64,000 bases of DNA from JBHGBM01 sp041946965 (GTDB lineage Bacteria > Acidobacteriota > Terriglobia > Bryobacterales > Bryobacteraceae): the NCBI GenBank assembly GCA_041946965.1, contig JBHGBM010000023.1, positions 62,001 to 126,000 of the forward strand, given 5' to 3'. Each line of letters opens with the position of its first letter. Positions within the stretch are counted from its first letter, which is position 1. The notes below the pieces were generated by a model, which had not been told where the DNA came from, made no database searches, and saw only the letters and a list, made by a program, of their open reading frames with translations. The position numbers and the translations under genes are program-made. Shown here piece by piece: positions 18,524 to 26,781 of this stretch.

Positions 18524-21500
18524 ATGCTGAGGTGGGTCTTTCTTTCGCTATTGTCAGTGTGCGCGGCGATTGCGCAGTCGGACCGCGGGACGATCACGGG
18601 GCGGGTGCTCGACCCGGCCGCCGCGGTCATTCCCTCCGCCAAGATCGACGCGGTCAACCAGGCCACGCAGGTCAAGTACGCCGGCTCCACGAACGAGACG
18701 GGCGTGTACGTTATCCCGCAGCTTCCCGCCGGGCGTTACGACGTGGCCGTGGAGGCGGCCGGGTTCAGCCGCTACCTCCGCAAGAACGTTGAGGTCAACG
18801 TCGCGCAGACCGTCACGCTGAACGTGACGCTGGCGGTGGGCACGGTGGACCAGACGGTGGAAGTCACCGCCGCGGCGCCGCAACTGGAGGCCAGCACGTC
18901 GGATGTGGGCACAGTGGTCACACGCGCCATGGTCATGGACCTGCCGCTCTCGGTTTCCGGCAACATGCGCAACCCGGAGAGCTTTATCTTCCTCGCCCCG
19001 GGAGTGACCGGCGACACCACCAACACCCAGATCAACGGGTCGCAATCCCGCGCCAAGGAAGTGCTGGTGGACGGCGTCGGCTCTACCAGCCCGGAAAGCG
19101 GCGGCGTGCTGTTCACTTATCCTTCGGTGGAGGCCATCGCCGAGTTCAAGCTGCTCAGCAGCAACTATTCGGCCGAATACGGCCGCACTGGCGGAGGGTT
19201 CGAGATTTTCACCACCAGGTCGGGGACCAACTCGCCGCACGGCTCGGTTTTCGACTACCTGCGCAACGACGTGTTCGACGCGCGCGGCTTTTTCGCTCCA
19301 AAGACTCCCGTGAACCGGCAGAACGAGTTCGGCTTTGCGCTGGGCGGACCGGTGATTCTGCCCCGCCTCTACGACGGCCGCAACAAGAGCTTCTTCCACG
19401 TGGTCTACAGCGGTTTCCGCTTCCGCCAGGCCGCCACCAACCAGCAGACCAGCATTCCGGCCGTGGATTTCCGCAAGGGCGATTTTTCCAAACTGGTGGA
19501 CCGCAACGGCAGGACCGTGCCCATCTACGACCCGGCCACCACGCGGCCGGACGGCACGCGCGACCAGTTTCCCGGTAACGCGATCCCGCAGTCGCGCTTC
19601 AGCGCGGTTTCGTCCAAGATCCTGCCGCTGTTCCCCGCCCCCACCAACAGCGCGCTGCTGAACAACTTCATCGCCGTGGGCGCGCGGACCTTCGACCGCG
19701 ACCAGCTCAACGTGAAATTCGACCACGCCTTCAGCGACCGCAGCCGGCTCAGCGTGTTCACCTACCTGGGAACCCAGACCACCGCCACGGCGGAGATCCT
19801 GCCCATGCCGCTTTCGCCGGCCAAGACCGAGGACTACCGCTCGCGCTGGGCGCGGCTCACGCACGACTATATTGTCAGCACCGCCGTGCTGAACCACTTC
19901 GCGCTGGGTTTCACCCGCGAGGGGCAGTTCTGGGACACGCTTTCCGTCAACCAGGACTGGCCGAACAAGCTGGGGCTCAAGGGCGTGCTCACGGGCAACC
20001 GCAACGCCTTCCCCATCGTGACGTTCAACAACGGCTACAACGTGCTGGGCGGCAGCGATCCCACCACCCTGACGGTGCCCAACGAGAAGTCTTCCGGCAG
20101 CCAGGTGAACAACACCTGGCAGCTTTCCGACAGCGTGAGCTGGATGCGCGGCAATCACAGCCTGAAATTCGGCGGCGAAGCGCGCTGGCTGCAAACCAAC
20201 GGCGCGGACTTTGTGCTCTCCCAGGGCCGCTTCAATTTCAACTCGCTCGAAACCGCGCTGCTAACCCCCGCCGGGCGCACCGCGACTGGCGACGCCTTCG
20301 CCAGCTTCCTGCTGGGTGCGGTCGACTCGGGCGCCATGAACGTGCTGGCCGTGGTTCCGGGCCTGCGCTACCGCTACCTGGCGTTCTTCGCGCAGGACGA
20401 TTGGAAGGTCAGCCGCAAGCTGACGCTCAACATCGGCCTGCGTTACGACATCTTTTTCCCGCGGAAGGAGCGCTTCGGCAACATGTCCGGGTTCGACCCG
20501 GCGTTGCCGAACCCGGCGGCGGGCAACCGCCTGGGCGCGATTGCATTCCTGGGTGAAGGCCCCGGACGGCTGGGGCGCTCCAGCTTCGCTGAGACCTGCT
20601 GGAAGAATTTCGGCCCGCGCTTCGGCTTCGCCTACTCCGTGGAGGAGAAAACCGTCCTGCGCGGCGGCTACGGCATCTACTACGCTCCGGGCAACGCCAA
20701 TGCCGGGCTGCGCAACTCGCAAGGCTTCGGGTTCGGCTTCAACGCGTCGCCTACGCCGGCTTCCCCGGATGCGGGCGCCACGCCGGCCTTCAACTGGGAT
20801 GACGGTTTTCCGCAGAACTTCGTGCGCCCGCCGGTGGTCAGCCCCACGGTGGCGAATGACCAGGCGGTCAACTACATCGCGCCGGGCGACGGCCGCCCGC
20901 CGTACTTCCAGAACTGGAACTTCGGCGTGCAACGCCAACTCCCGCACAGCATCCTGATCGAAGCCGATTACGTGGGCAACAAGGGCACGCGCCTGGGGAC
21001 GAACCTGAGTAACATCAACGAACTGGAGCCGCGGTACCTGGCGCTGGGCGAAACCCTGCGCGCTTCAGCCTCCTCGGCGCAGGCCCAGGCGGCCGGCGTG
21101 GCGCTGCCGTGGGCGGGCTTCAACAAGTCCGCGGGACAGGCGCTGCGGCCCTATCCCCAGTACCTCGCCATCACCCAGCGCTCGAACCCCAACGGCAACT
21201 CGACGTACCATTCGCTCCAGGCCAAGGCCGAAAAGCGCACGTCCATGGGCCTGACATACCTGGCCGCGTACACCTGGGCCAAGTCCATCTCCGACGGCAA
21301 CATCATGGCCGGCCTCGGCCCCGCGGGCCAGACGTATTACAACCGCGCGCTGGAGAAGGCCATCAGCACGGACGACGTACCTCACTCGCTCGCCATCAGC
21401 TTCCTGTACGAGCTGCCCTTCGGACCGGGGAAGAGGTTTTTGAACGGCCGCGGCGCGCTGGGCCGCATGGCCGGCGGCTGGACCTTCAGCGGCATTCACC

Positions 21501-21940
21501 AGTACGCCGCGGGCAAGCCCATCGTGCTCTCGGCCAACAACACGCTGCCGGTGCCCTCCGGCGCCGTAGGCGGGTTGCGTCCCAACGTGGTTTCGGGCGT
21601 GAGCCGCAAAGCGGAGTTTTCCGGTTTCGATCCGGCGCGGGACCGCTACATCAACCCGGCGGCGTTCACGCTGCCGGCGGCCTACAGCTTCGGCACGGCG
21701 GCGCGCAGCTACACCGACCTGCGCACCTTCTCCATGTTTAACGAAAGCTGGGGCGTGGTGAAGCGCACACGGCTGGGAGAGGGCGTCAACCTGACCTTCC
21801 GCGCGGAGTTCTTCAACGTGTTCAATCGCGTGGTATTCGCCATGCCCGCGGCCAATATCAGCGCGGCCAACTTCGGCCGCGTCAGCGCGCAGGCCAACAA
21901 CCCACGCCAGGGACAGATGGCGCTGAAGCTCGAGTTCTGA
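18524..21940 (+). CDS. Oar-like TonB-dependent outer-membrane receptor
   Basis: 1138 aa. A signal peptide (1-18, ending AIAQ) precedes a carboxypeptidase-regulatory domain (about 21-105; 'RGTITGRVLDPAAAVIPSA', 'TNETGVYVIPQLPAGRYDVAV'), a plug (about 110-240; 'SSNYSAEYGRTGGGFEIFTTRSG') and a large beta-barrel ending '...QMALKLEF', whose terminal Phe is the BamA-recognised residue. The family imports large ligands with TonB energy and is greatly expanded in Acidobacteria. No SusD-like partner is adjacent. The following gph gene begins 5 nt after the stop. The ligand is unknown. Confidence 0.88.
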   Translation: MLRWVFLSLLSVCAAIAQSDRGTITGRVLDPAAAVIPSAKIDAVNQATQVKYAGSTNETGVYVIPQLPAGRYDVAVEAAGFSRYLRKNVEVNVAQTVTLNVTLAVGTVDQTVEVTAAAPQLEASTSDVGTVVTRAMVMDLPLSVSGNMRNPESFIFLAPGVTGDTTNTQINGSQSRAKEVLVDGVGSTSPESGGVLFTYPSVEAIAEFKLLSSNYSAEYGRTGGGFEIFTTRSGTNSPHGSVFDYLRNDVFDARGFFAPKTPVNRQNEFGFALGGPVILPRLYDGRNKSFFHVVYSGFRFRQAATNQQTSIPAVDFRKGDFSKLVDRNGRTVPIYDPATTRPDGTRDQFPGNAIPQSRFSAVSSKILPLFPAPTNSALLNNFIAVGARTFDRDQLNVKFDHAFSDRSRLSVFTYLGTQTTATAEILPMPLSPAKTEDYRSRWARLTHDYIVSTAVLNHFALGFTREGQFWDTLSVNQDWPNKLGLKGVLTGNRNAFPIVTFNNGYNVLGGSDPTTLTVPNEKSSGSQVNNTWQLSDSVSWMRGNHSLKFGGEARWLQTNGADFVLSQGRFNFNSLETALLTPAGRTATGDAFASFLLGAVDSGAMNVLAVVPGLRYRYLAFFAQDDWKVSRKLTLNIGLRYDIFFPRKERFGNMSGFDPALPNPAAGNRLGAIAFLGEGPGRLGRSSFAETCWKNFGPRFGFAYSVEEKTVLRGGYGIYYAPGNANAGLRNSQGFGFGFNASPTPASPDAGATPAFNWDDGFPQNFVRPPVVSPTVANDQAVNYIAPGDGRPPYFQNWNFGVQRQLPHSILIEADYVGNKGTRLGTNLSNINELEPRYLALGETLRASASSAQAQAAGVALPWAGFNKSAGQALRPYPQYLAITQRSNPNGNSTYHSLQAKAEKRTSMGLTYLAAYTWAKSISDGNIMAGLGPAGQTYYNRALEKAISTDDVPHSLAISFLYELPFGPGKRFLNGRGALGRMAGGWTFSGIHQYAAGKPIVLSANNTLPVPSGAVGGLRPNVVSGVSRKAEFSGFDPARDRYINPAAFTLPAAYSFGTAARSYTDLRTFSMFNESWGVVKRTRLGEGVNLTFRAEFFNVFNRVVFAMPAANISAANFGRVSAQANNPRQGQMALKLEF

Positions 21941-21945
21941 CGTCC

Positions 21946-22605
21946 GTGGACCTGGTCATCTTCGATCTTGACGGAACGCTGGTCGATTCCAAGCTCGACC
22001 TCGCGCACGCCGTGAATGCGACGCGCGCGCACGTGGGAATGGCCCCGCTCGCGCACGAGCGCGTCTACTCCTACGTGGGCAACGGCGCGCCGGTGCTCAT
22101 CCGCAAGGTGCTTGGCGAACACGCCGGCGAGCAGGAAGTGCAGGAAGCCTTGGAGTTCTTCCTCGAATACTACCGCGACCACATGCTCGATTTCACCGAG
22201 CCGTACCCCGGCGTGCGCGAGTCGCTTGAGACGCTCTACCGCGCCGGGGTGAGCATGGCCGTGCTCACCAACAAGCCCGTGCGGTTCAGCCGCGAGATCG
22301 TGAAGGGCCTCGGGCTGGGACACTACTTTCGCGAGGTCTACGGCGGCAACAGCTTCGATCACAAGAAACCCCACCCCATCGGAGTCGAGACGCTCATGAC
22401 CGAGTGCCGCGCAGCGCGCGATCGCACCCTGATGGTGGGCGATAGCTCCGTGGACATCCTGACGGCGCGCAACGCGGGCATCCTCTCCTGCGGCGTGACC
22501 TACGGATTCCAGCCCGAAACCTTACAGGACCCGCCCCCCGACCTGCTCGTGGACCGCATGGAGCAGATGGCGGAGTGGGTCGTGGCGCGCCGGCCCGGAC
22601 AGTAA
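21946..22605 (+). CDS. gph: HAD family phosphatase, phosphoglycolate phosphatase-like
   Basis: 219 aa cytoplasmic hydrolase. The nucleophile motif 'IFDLDGTLVDSK' is at residues 5-16 with both catalytic aspartates (positions 7 and 9). 'VLTNKP' supplies motif II Thr, and 'KPHPIGVE' and 'MVGDSSVDILTARNAG' supply motifs III and IV. The C1 cap and overall pattern fit Gph, which removes 2-phosphoglycolate made by DNA repair or oxygenase side reactions. The start is GTG, 5 nt after the receptor stop, with no ribosome site, so it is probably translationally coupled. Other HAD phosphatases cannot be excluded. Confidence 0.8.
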   Translation: MDLVIFDLDGTLVDSKLDLAHAVNATRAHVGMAPLAHERVYSYVGNGAPVLIRKVLGEHAGEQEVQEALEFFLEYYRDHMLDFTEPYPGVRESLETLYRAGVSMAVLTNKPVRFSREIVKGLGLGHYFREVYGGNSFDHKKPHPIGVETLMTECRAARDRTLMVGDSSVDILTARNAGILSCGVTYGFQPETLQDPPPDLLVDRMEQMAEWVVARRPGQ

Positions 22606-22622
22606 GGCCCCGCGGATTCCCT

Positions 22623-22652
22623 TTGACAGCCATGACGGAACCGGTGTATCCT
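22623..22652 (+). promoter_or_regulatory. Sigma70-type promoter of the 22699 receptor gene
   Basis: TTGACA (22623-22628) and TATCCT (22647-22652) are separated by 18 nt. This is the best vegetative promoter I see in the window. The transcript would have a leader of about 40 nt with a good ribosome site (AGGAG 22688-22692, 6 nt before ATG). Confidence 0.65.
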
Positions 22653-22662
22653 GATCTCTTAT

Positions 22663-22677
22663 TGCAACTCATTTGCA
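22663..22677. promoter_or_regulatory. Candidate operator: TGCAA-N5-TTGCA inverted repeat
   Basis: A 15-bp perfect inverted repeat, TGCAA CTCAT TTGCA, starts 11 nt after the -10 box and lies in the early leader of the receptor gene. Ten of its 15 positions match the Fur half-site core arrangement (TGATAAT-C-ATTATCA), so a Fur-like metal repressor is one possible binder; a different repressor is equally possible. Confidence 0.4.
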
Positions 22678-22698
22678 TGTCGAGAAAAGGAGAAACGG

Positions 22699-25392
22699 AT
22701 GTCCGCACCTGTATGCCTGATCTGTGGGATGGTATTTGCAGCTCGCCTGGCGGCGGAGGCGCCCGCCGCTCTGGAAGGCGTGGTGGCCGCCGGGGAAACC
22801 CCCCTGCCGGGGGCTCGCGTGGTTGTGGCGGGTGCAGCGGGACGCTTTGAAACCGCCTCGGACGAAGCGGGGCGGTACCGCTTCGCGGCCCTGCCTCCGG
22901 GGACGCATTACGCGGTGAGCGCGCTGCGGGAGGGATTCCGGCCGGCGGAGGTCCCGCGGCTGGCGCTGGCCGCCGGGGAGCGGCGCGTACTTGACATTCA
23001 GATGCAACTGGAAACCTTGCGCCAGTCGCTCACGGTGGCGGCCGAGGCGGCGCCGGCGGCGGTGGAGCGGGCGCGGGCCGTGACCGCGGCGGAGTTAAGC
23101 GCGCTGCCCTCCAACGGCCGGAGCTTCACCCGGTTCGCGCTGCTCGATCCGCGGGTGCGGCAGACGCAGGGCCTGGCGAGCGACGGCGCCGCCGGGGCGC
23201 GCCTCTCCATCAACGCCCAGTCGTTCCGCCATACGGGCCACATGATCGACGGCATCTCCAATTACGACGTGGTGTTCGCCAACGCACCGCGGCAGTCGTT
23301 TCCGCTTGCCTCGATCGAGGAGGTCAGGGTCATCGCCAACCCGTACTCGGCCGAGTATGGAGGCTCGGCGGCCGGCGCCGTCGCGGCCACCACCCGCGCC
23401 GGAACGGATTTGTTGCATGGCGAGGCATTCGGGTTTCTACGGCCCAGCGGCGCGCAGGCCAAGCCGCCGCTTTCGACGATTCACGTGCCGAACCAGCGAG
23501 CGCAGCACGGAGCGGCGCTCGCCGGCCCCGTCTTTCCAGGCAGGACGACTTTCTTTGCGAGCTTCGAGCGCACGGCGCAGGACCGCGGGTCGTTCATTCA
23601 ATCCCCCGCGCCGCTCGCCTTCACCGGAAACGTGCGGGAATGGTTCGCGCTGGCACGCGCCGATCACCGCTTCGGCCGGCGCCAGTCGCTGGCGCTGCGC
23701 CTGAACGGCCACCACGCGCGGAACAACAACGTGAACGACCGCATCGGCGGCTTCACGCAGCCGAGCGCGGCGCAGGAGAGCTACACGCAGGCGGCGGGCG
23801 CGCAGGCCACCCACCGGATGGCATTCGCGGCGGCGGTGAACGAGTTGCGCGCCGCGTATTCCGCTTACACTCCCAGCGCGGCCCGCACGCTCCACCCCGC
23901 CGTCTCGATTGTGCGGCCCTCCTACAGCGTGGAAGGCGGCAGCGCGGTTTCCTGGGTGCACGCGCGCGCGGCGCAGCTTTCCGAACAACTGGGCTGGCGG
24001 CACGGAGGCCATCAGATCAGCGCCGGAGGCGAGGTTCAGCGCCAGGCGGTGAAGGACTACAGCTTCACTCCCTTCGGAGAGTATCGCTTCGCCGCGGGTC
24101 CGCCGGCGCCGGGCCAGCAGCCGCTCCAGTACACGCAAACCTTCGGACAATCGATGCTGCGGTACGGGCAGAGCCAGCGCGCGGCGTTCGTCAACGATCA
24201 CTGGGGGATCGCGCCGCGCCTCAGCGCAAGCCTGGGCCTGCGGTACGAATCGCAGTCGCTTACCGGCAGCCGCGCCAATCTCGCGCCCCGGGCCGGCCTC
24301 TCCTGGGACATTGCGGGCGACGGCAAGACCGTGGTGCGCGGCGGCGCGGGCGTATTCTACGACCAGTACTACTTCTACATCACCCGCCGGTTCTACCTGC
24401 AAGGCCTGCACTCGCCGGCAGCCACGTACACCATCCCGTTCGGCGCGCCCGGCTTCCCCGCTTTCCCGGCCTCGCTCAGCGAGGCTCCGGCGGGCATCAG
24501 CGGCGGAAAGCGCGATTTGTACCTGGCGGCGCCGCGCCTGCTGAACCCTTACAGCCTGCAATACTCGCTGGGCGTCCGCCGCGAACTCGGCGGCCGCTGG
24601 ACGCTGAGCGCGGATGCGCAGCACCAGCACACTCTCCGGCAGATGCGGGCAGCGGACACGAACGCGCCAGCCCCGTTCCCGCGGACGGCGGCGGCCGCCT
24701 CCCGCACCGTAGCGCAGGCCGACGCTACCCGCCCCTTCCAAACCTGGGCCGGCGTGCCCGTGCGCAACGCGCTGGTCATCGAGAACAGCGGCTCCAGCAT
24801 CTACGACGCGCTCGATATTGCGCTCGCCAAGCGCTTCGCGGAGACCTGGAATCTCCAGAGCCGGCTGATCTACTCTTCGAGCGTCGCATACTCCATGTTC
24901 TTCGGCGAACCCAACACCGGCATTCCGAACGAGTGGAGCGATACGGGCCGCGCCGAACGCGGGCCCAGCGACTTCCACCAGCGCTGCCGCTGGGTCACCA
25001 CCTCGAGCTTCGGACTGCCGGGCGGCTTTCAATTGGCGCTCGGCGGCAGTGTCGGTTCCGGGCTGCCGGTGAATCCCGTGACCGGGACGGACAACAACGG
25101 CGACACCTTCACCGCGGACCGCCCGGTGGGCATGGGCCGGAACTCGTTCCGCGGCCCGTTGCACGCGAGTCTCGATGCGGCCGGCTCGCGGAGTTTTCGC
25201 CTATCGGAGGCGCTGCGCCTGGAGCTGCGCGCCGAGGCTTTCAACGCGCTCAATCGCAACAACTACGGGCGGGTGAACGGAACCTACGGCAACGGCGCCG
25301 CGCCCGGACCTCTTTTCCTGACGCCCATGGCCGGATTGCAGAACAGCGACCCCTCAAGGCAATTGCAAGTGGCGCTGAAGCTGGCGTGGTAA
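22699..25392 (+). CDS. Oar-like TonB-dependent outer-membrane receptor, short form
   Basis: 897 aa, shorter than the neighbouring receptors (about 1140). It begins with a short hydrophobic signal region, then a carboxypeptidase-regulatory domain (about residues 24-103; 'GVVAAGETPLPGARVVV', 'DEAGRYRFAALPPGTHYAV'), plug ('IANPYSAEYGGSAAGAVAATTRAGTD') and barrel ending '...LQVALKLAW'. AGGAG sits 6 nt before ATG 22699. Unlike most genes here it has a full sigma70 promoter, a leader and a palindrome suggesting repression. Metal-siderophore uptake is a reasonable guess for a regulated receptor, not shown. Confidence 0.85.
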   Translation: MSAPVCLICGMVFAARLAAEAPAALEGVVAAGETPLPGARVVVAGAAGRFETASDEAGRYRFAALPPGTHYAVSALREGFRPAEVPRLALAAGERRVLDIQMQLETLRQSLTVAAEAAPAAVERARAVTAAELSALPSNGRSFTRFALLDPRVRQTQGLASDGAAGARLSINAQSFRHTGHMIDGISNYDVVFANAPRQSFPLASIEEVRVIANPYSAEYGGSAAGAVAATTRAGTDLLHGEAFGFLRPSGAQAKPPLSTIHVPNQRAQHGAALAGPVFPGRTTFFASFERTAQDRGSFIQSPAPLAFTGNVREWFALARADHRFGRRQSLALRLNGHHARNNNVNDRIGGFTQPSAAQESYTQAAGAQATHRMAFAAAVNELRAAYSAYTPSAARTLHPAVSIVRPSYSVEGGSAVSWVHARAAQLSEQLGWRHGGHQISAGGEVQRQAVKDYSFTPFGEYRFAAGPPAPGQQPLQYTQTFGQSMLRYGQSQRAAFVNDHWGIAPRLSASLGLRYESQSLTGSRANLAPRAGLSWDIAGDGKTVVRGGAGVFYDQYYFYITRRFYLQGLHSPAATYTIPFGAPGFPAFPASLSEAPAGISGGKRDLYLAAPRLLNPYSLQYSLGVRRELGGRWTLSADAQHQHTLRQMRAADTNAPAPFPRTAAAASRTVAQADATRPFQTWAGVPVRNALVIENSGSSIYDALDIALAKRFAETWNLQSRLIYSSSVAYSMFFGEPNTGIPNEWSDTGRAERGPSDFHQRCRWVTTSSFGLPGGFQLALGGSVGSGLPVNPVTGTDNNGDTFTADRPVGMGRNSFRGPLHASLDAAGSRSFRLSEALRLELRAEAFNALNRNNYGRVNGTYGNGAAPGPLFLTPMAGLQNSDPSRQLQVALKLAW

Positions 25393-25398
25393 CGGCGT

Positions 25399-26781
25399 TC
25401 ACGACAGCTTGGGCAGCGCGCGCCGCCACGCGATGACTCTATCGGCGAGCTCGCGCGCGCGGCCCGCTTCCTTCCACGCCACGTTGTCCCTCTCCACCGG
25501 CGACCGCGCCAGATTGTAAAGTTCCAGGCGCGAGCCGTCGTCGTTCACCAGCGCCTTCCAGTCCCCGCTGCGGATCGCCAGATTGGGGCTGCGGTCGTCC
25601 TCGAGACCCGGACGCAGGTAGCTCGCGTCGCGCCCGTATTCGAAGAGCAAATCCTTGCGGCGGCGTTGCGGCTTGCCGAGGAACGCGGCCGAGAGATCCT
25701 CGCCATCGAAGTCGCCGGCGGGCATCTTCGCGCCGGAGAGCGCGCAGAAGGTCGGCAGGAAATCGAGCGTCGAGGCGACGGTGGCGCGGTCCACGCGGCC
25801 CGCCGGCGTCTTGCCTTTCCAACGCACGATCAGCGGCTCGCGCACCCCGCCTTCGTAGAGGCTCCACTTGCGGCCGCGCAGCCCGGCGGTGCTGCCCGGA
25901 GGCTGCAAACCTTCCTTGTAGTAATACGGCCACGCCGTGGGACCGTTGTCGCCGGCGAACACGATCATGGTCCGCTCCCCGAGACCGAGCGCATCCACGG
26001 CGTCCACCAGCCGCCCGATCTGCCGGTCCATCTCGTCCAGGGTGGCGGCGAACTGCTGCATGTACTTGTTCGCCGAGTAGCGCCGGTATTTCTCCATCAG
26101 TTCCGGTTTGGGCTCGTAGGGATCGTGCACGTCGTTGGGCCACATGTTGATGAAGAAGGGCCGGTTCGCGTTGCGTTTGATGAACTCGATGGAGCGGTCC
26201 ACGTAAATGCGGCTCAGCTCGGCCTTGGGGACCCAGGAGACTTTGCCCTTTCCGAGCGCCGCGCTCATCTCGGAGAGCTTGCCCGGCGGCAGCACCCGGT
26301 CTCCGAGGCCCTCGAACGACGTCAGGGTTTCATCAAAGCCGTACTCGGCGGGCAGAGGGGCATCGTCCACGTCCCGCCCGCCGCCCATGTGCCACTTGCC
26401 GAAATGCGCGGTGGCATAGCCGGCGCCGCGCAGCGCGCGCGCGATGCTGGGCGCTTTCAGATCCAGGTAATCGCGCATGCCCAGTTTGCGATGGCTCGCG
26501 CGGGTGTTCAGGTAGCTGAAGATGAGGTGGCGCGCCGGACATTGCCCGGTCGTGATGGCCACCCGCGAGGGCGAGCAGATGGGCGAGGCCACGTACGCCT
26601 GCGTGAAGCGCACGCCTTCGCGCGCCAGACGATCCAGGTTCGGCGTGGGGATCTCACTGCCGTAGCAGCCGACATCGCCGTAGCCGAGGTCGTCCGCCAG
26701 GATCACAATAATGTTGGGCCGGGCAGGGGGGGCGGCCAGCGCCGCTCCGGCGGCTCCAAGAAATTCGCGCCGGTTGATCAT
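25399..26781 (-). CDS. Tat-exported Cys-type sulfatase
   Basis: 460 aa arylsulfatase-family hydrolase. 'NRREFLGAAGAALA' is a twin-arginine signal peptide. 'NIIVILADDLGYGD' (about residues 23-36) supplies the metal aspartates, and 'CSPSR' (Cys69) is the motif converted to formylglycine, which needs a maturase (not in this window). 'HFGKWHMGG' and 'FAGDNGPTAW' add further active-site residues. Likely substrates are sulfated polysaccharides or small sulfate esters. The ATG overlaps the upstream DUF4965 stop by 4 bp (ATGA at 26781-26778), so the two are cotranscribed. Confidence 0.88.
   Translation of the reverse strand: MINRREFLGAAGAALAAPPARPNIIVILADDLGYGDVGCYGSEIPTPNLDRLAREGVRFTQAYVASPICSPSRVAITTGQCPARHLIFSYLNTRASHRKLGMRDYLDLKAPSIARALRGAGYATAHFGKWHMGGGRDVDDAPLPAEYGFDETLTSFEGLGDRVLPPGKLSEMSAALGKGKVSWVPKAELSRIYVDRSIEFIKRNANRPFFINMWPNDVHDPYEPKPELMEKYRRYSANKYMQQFAATLDEMDRQIGRLVDAVDALGLGERTMIVFAGDNGPTAWPYYYKEGLQPPGSTAGLRGRKWSLYEGGVREPLIVRWKGKTPAGRVDRATVASTLDFLPTFCALSGAKMPAGDFDGEDLSAAFLGKPQRRRKDLLFEYGRDASYLRPGLEDDRSPNLAIRSGDWKALVNDDGSRLELYNLARSPVERDNVAWKEAGRARELADRVIAWRRALPKLS

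Noticed and set aside
18554..20194. A 546-codon frame on the minus strand within the 18524 receptor
   Set aside because: Same reason: no domain, starts nowhere sensible, and the plus frame is a complete receptor.
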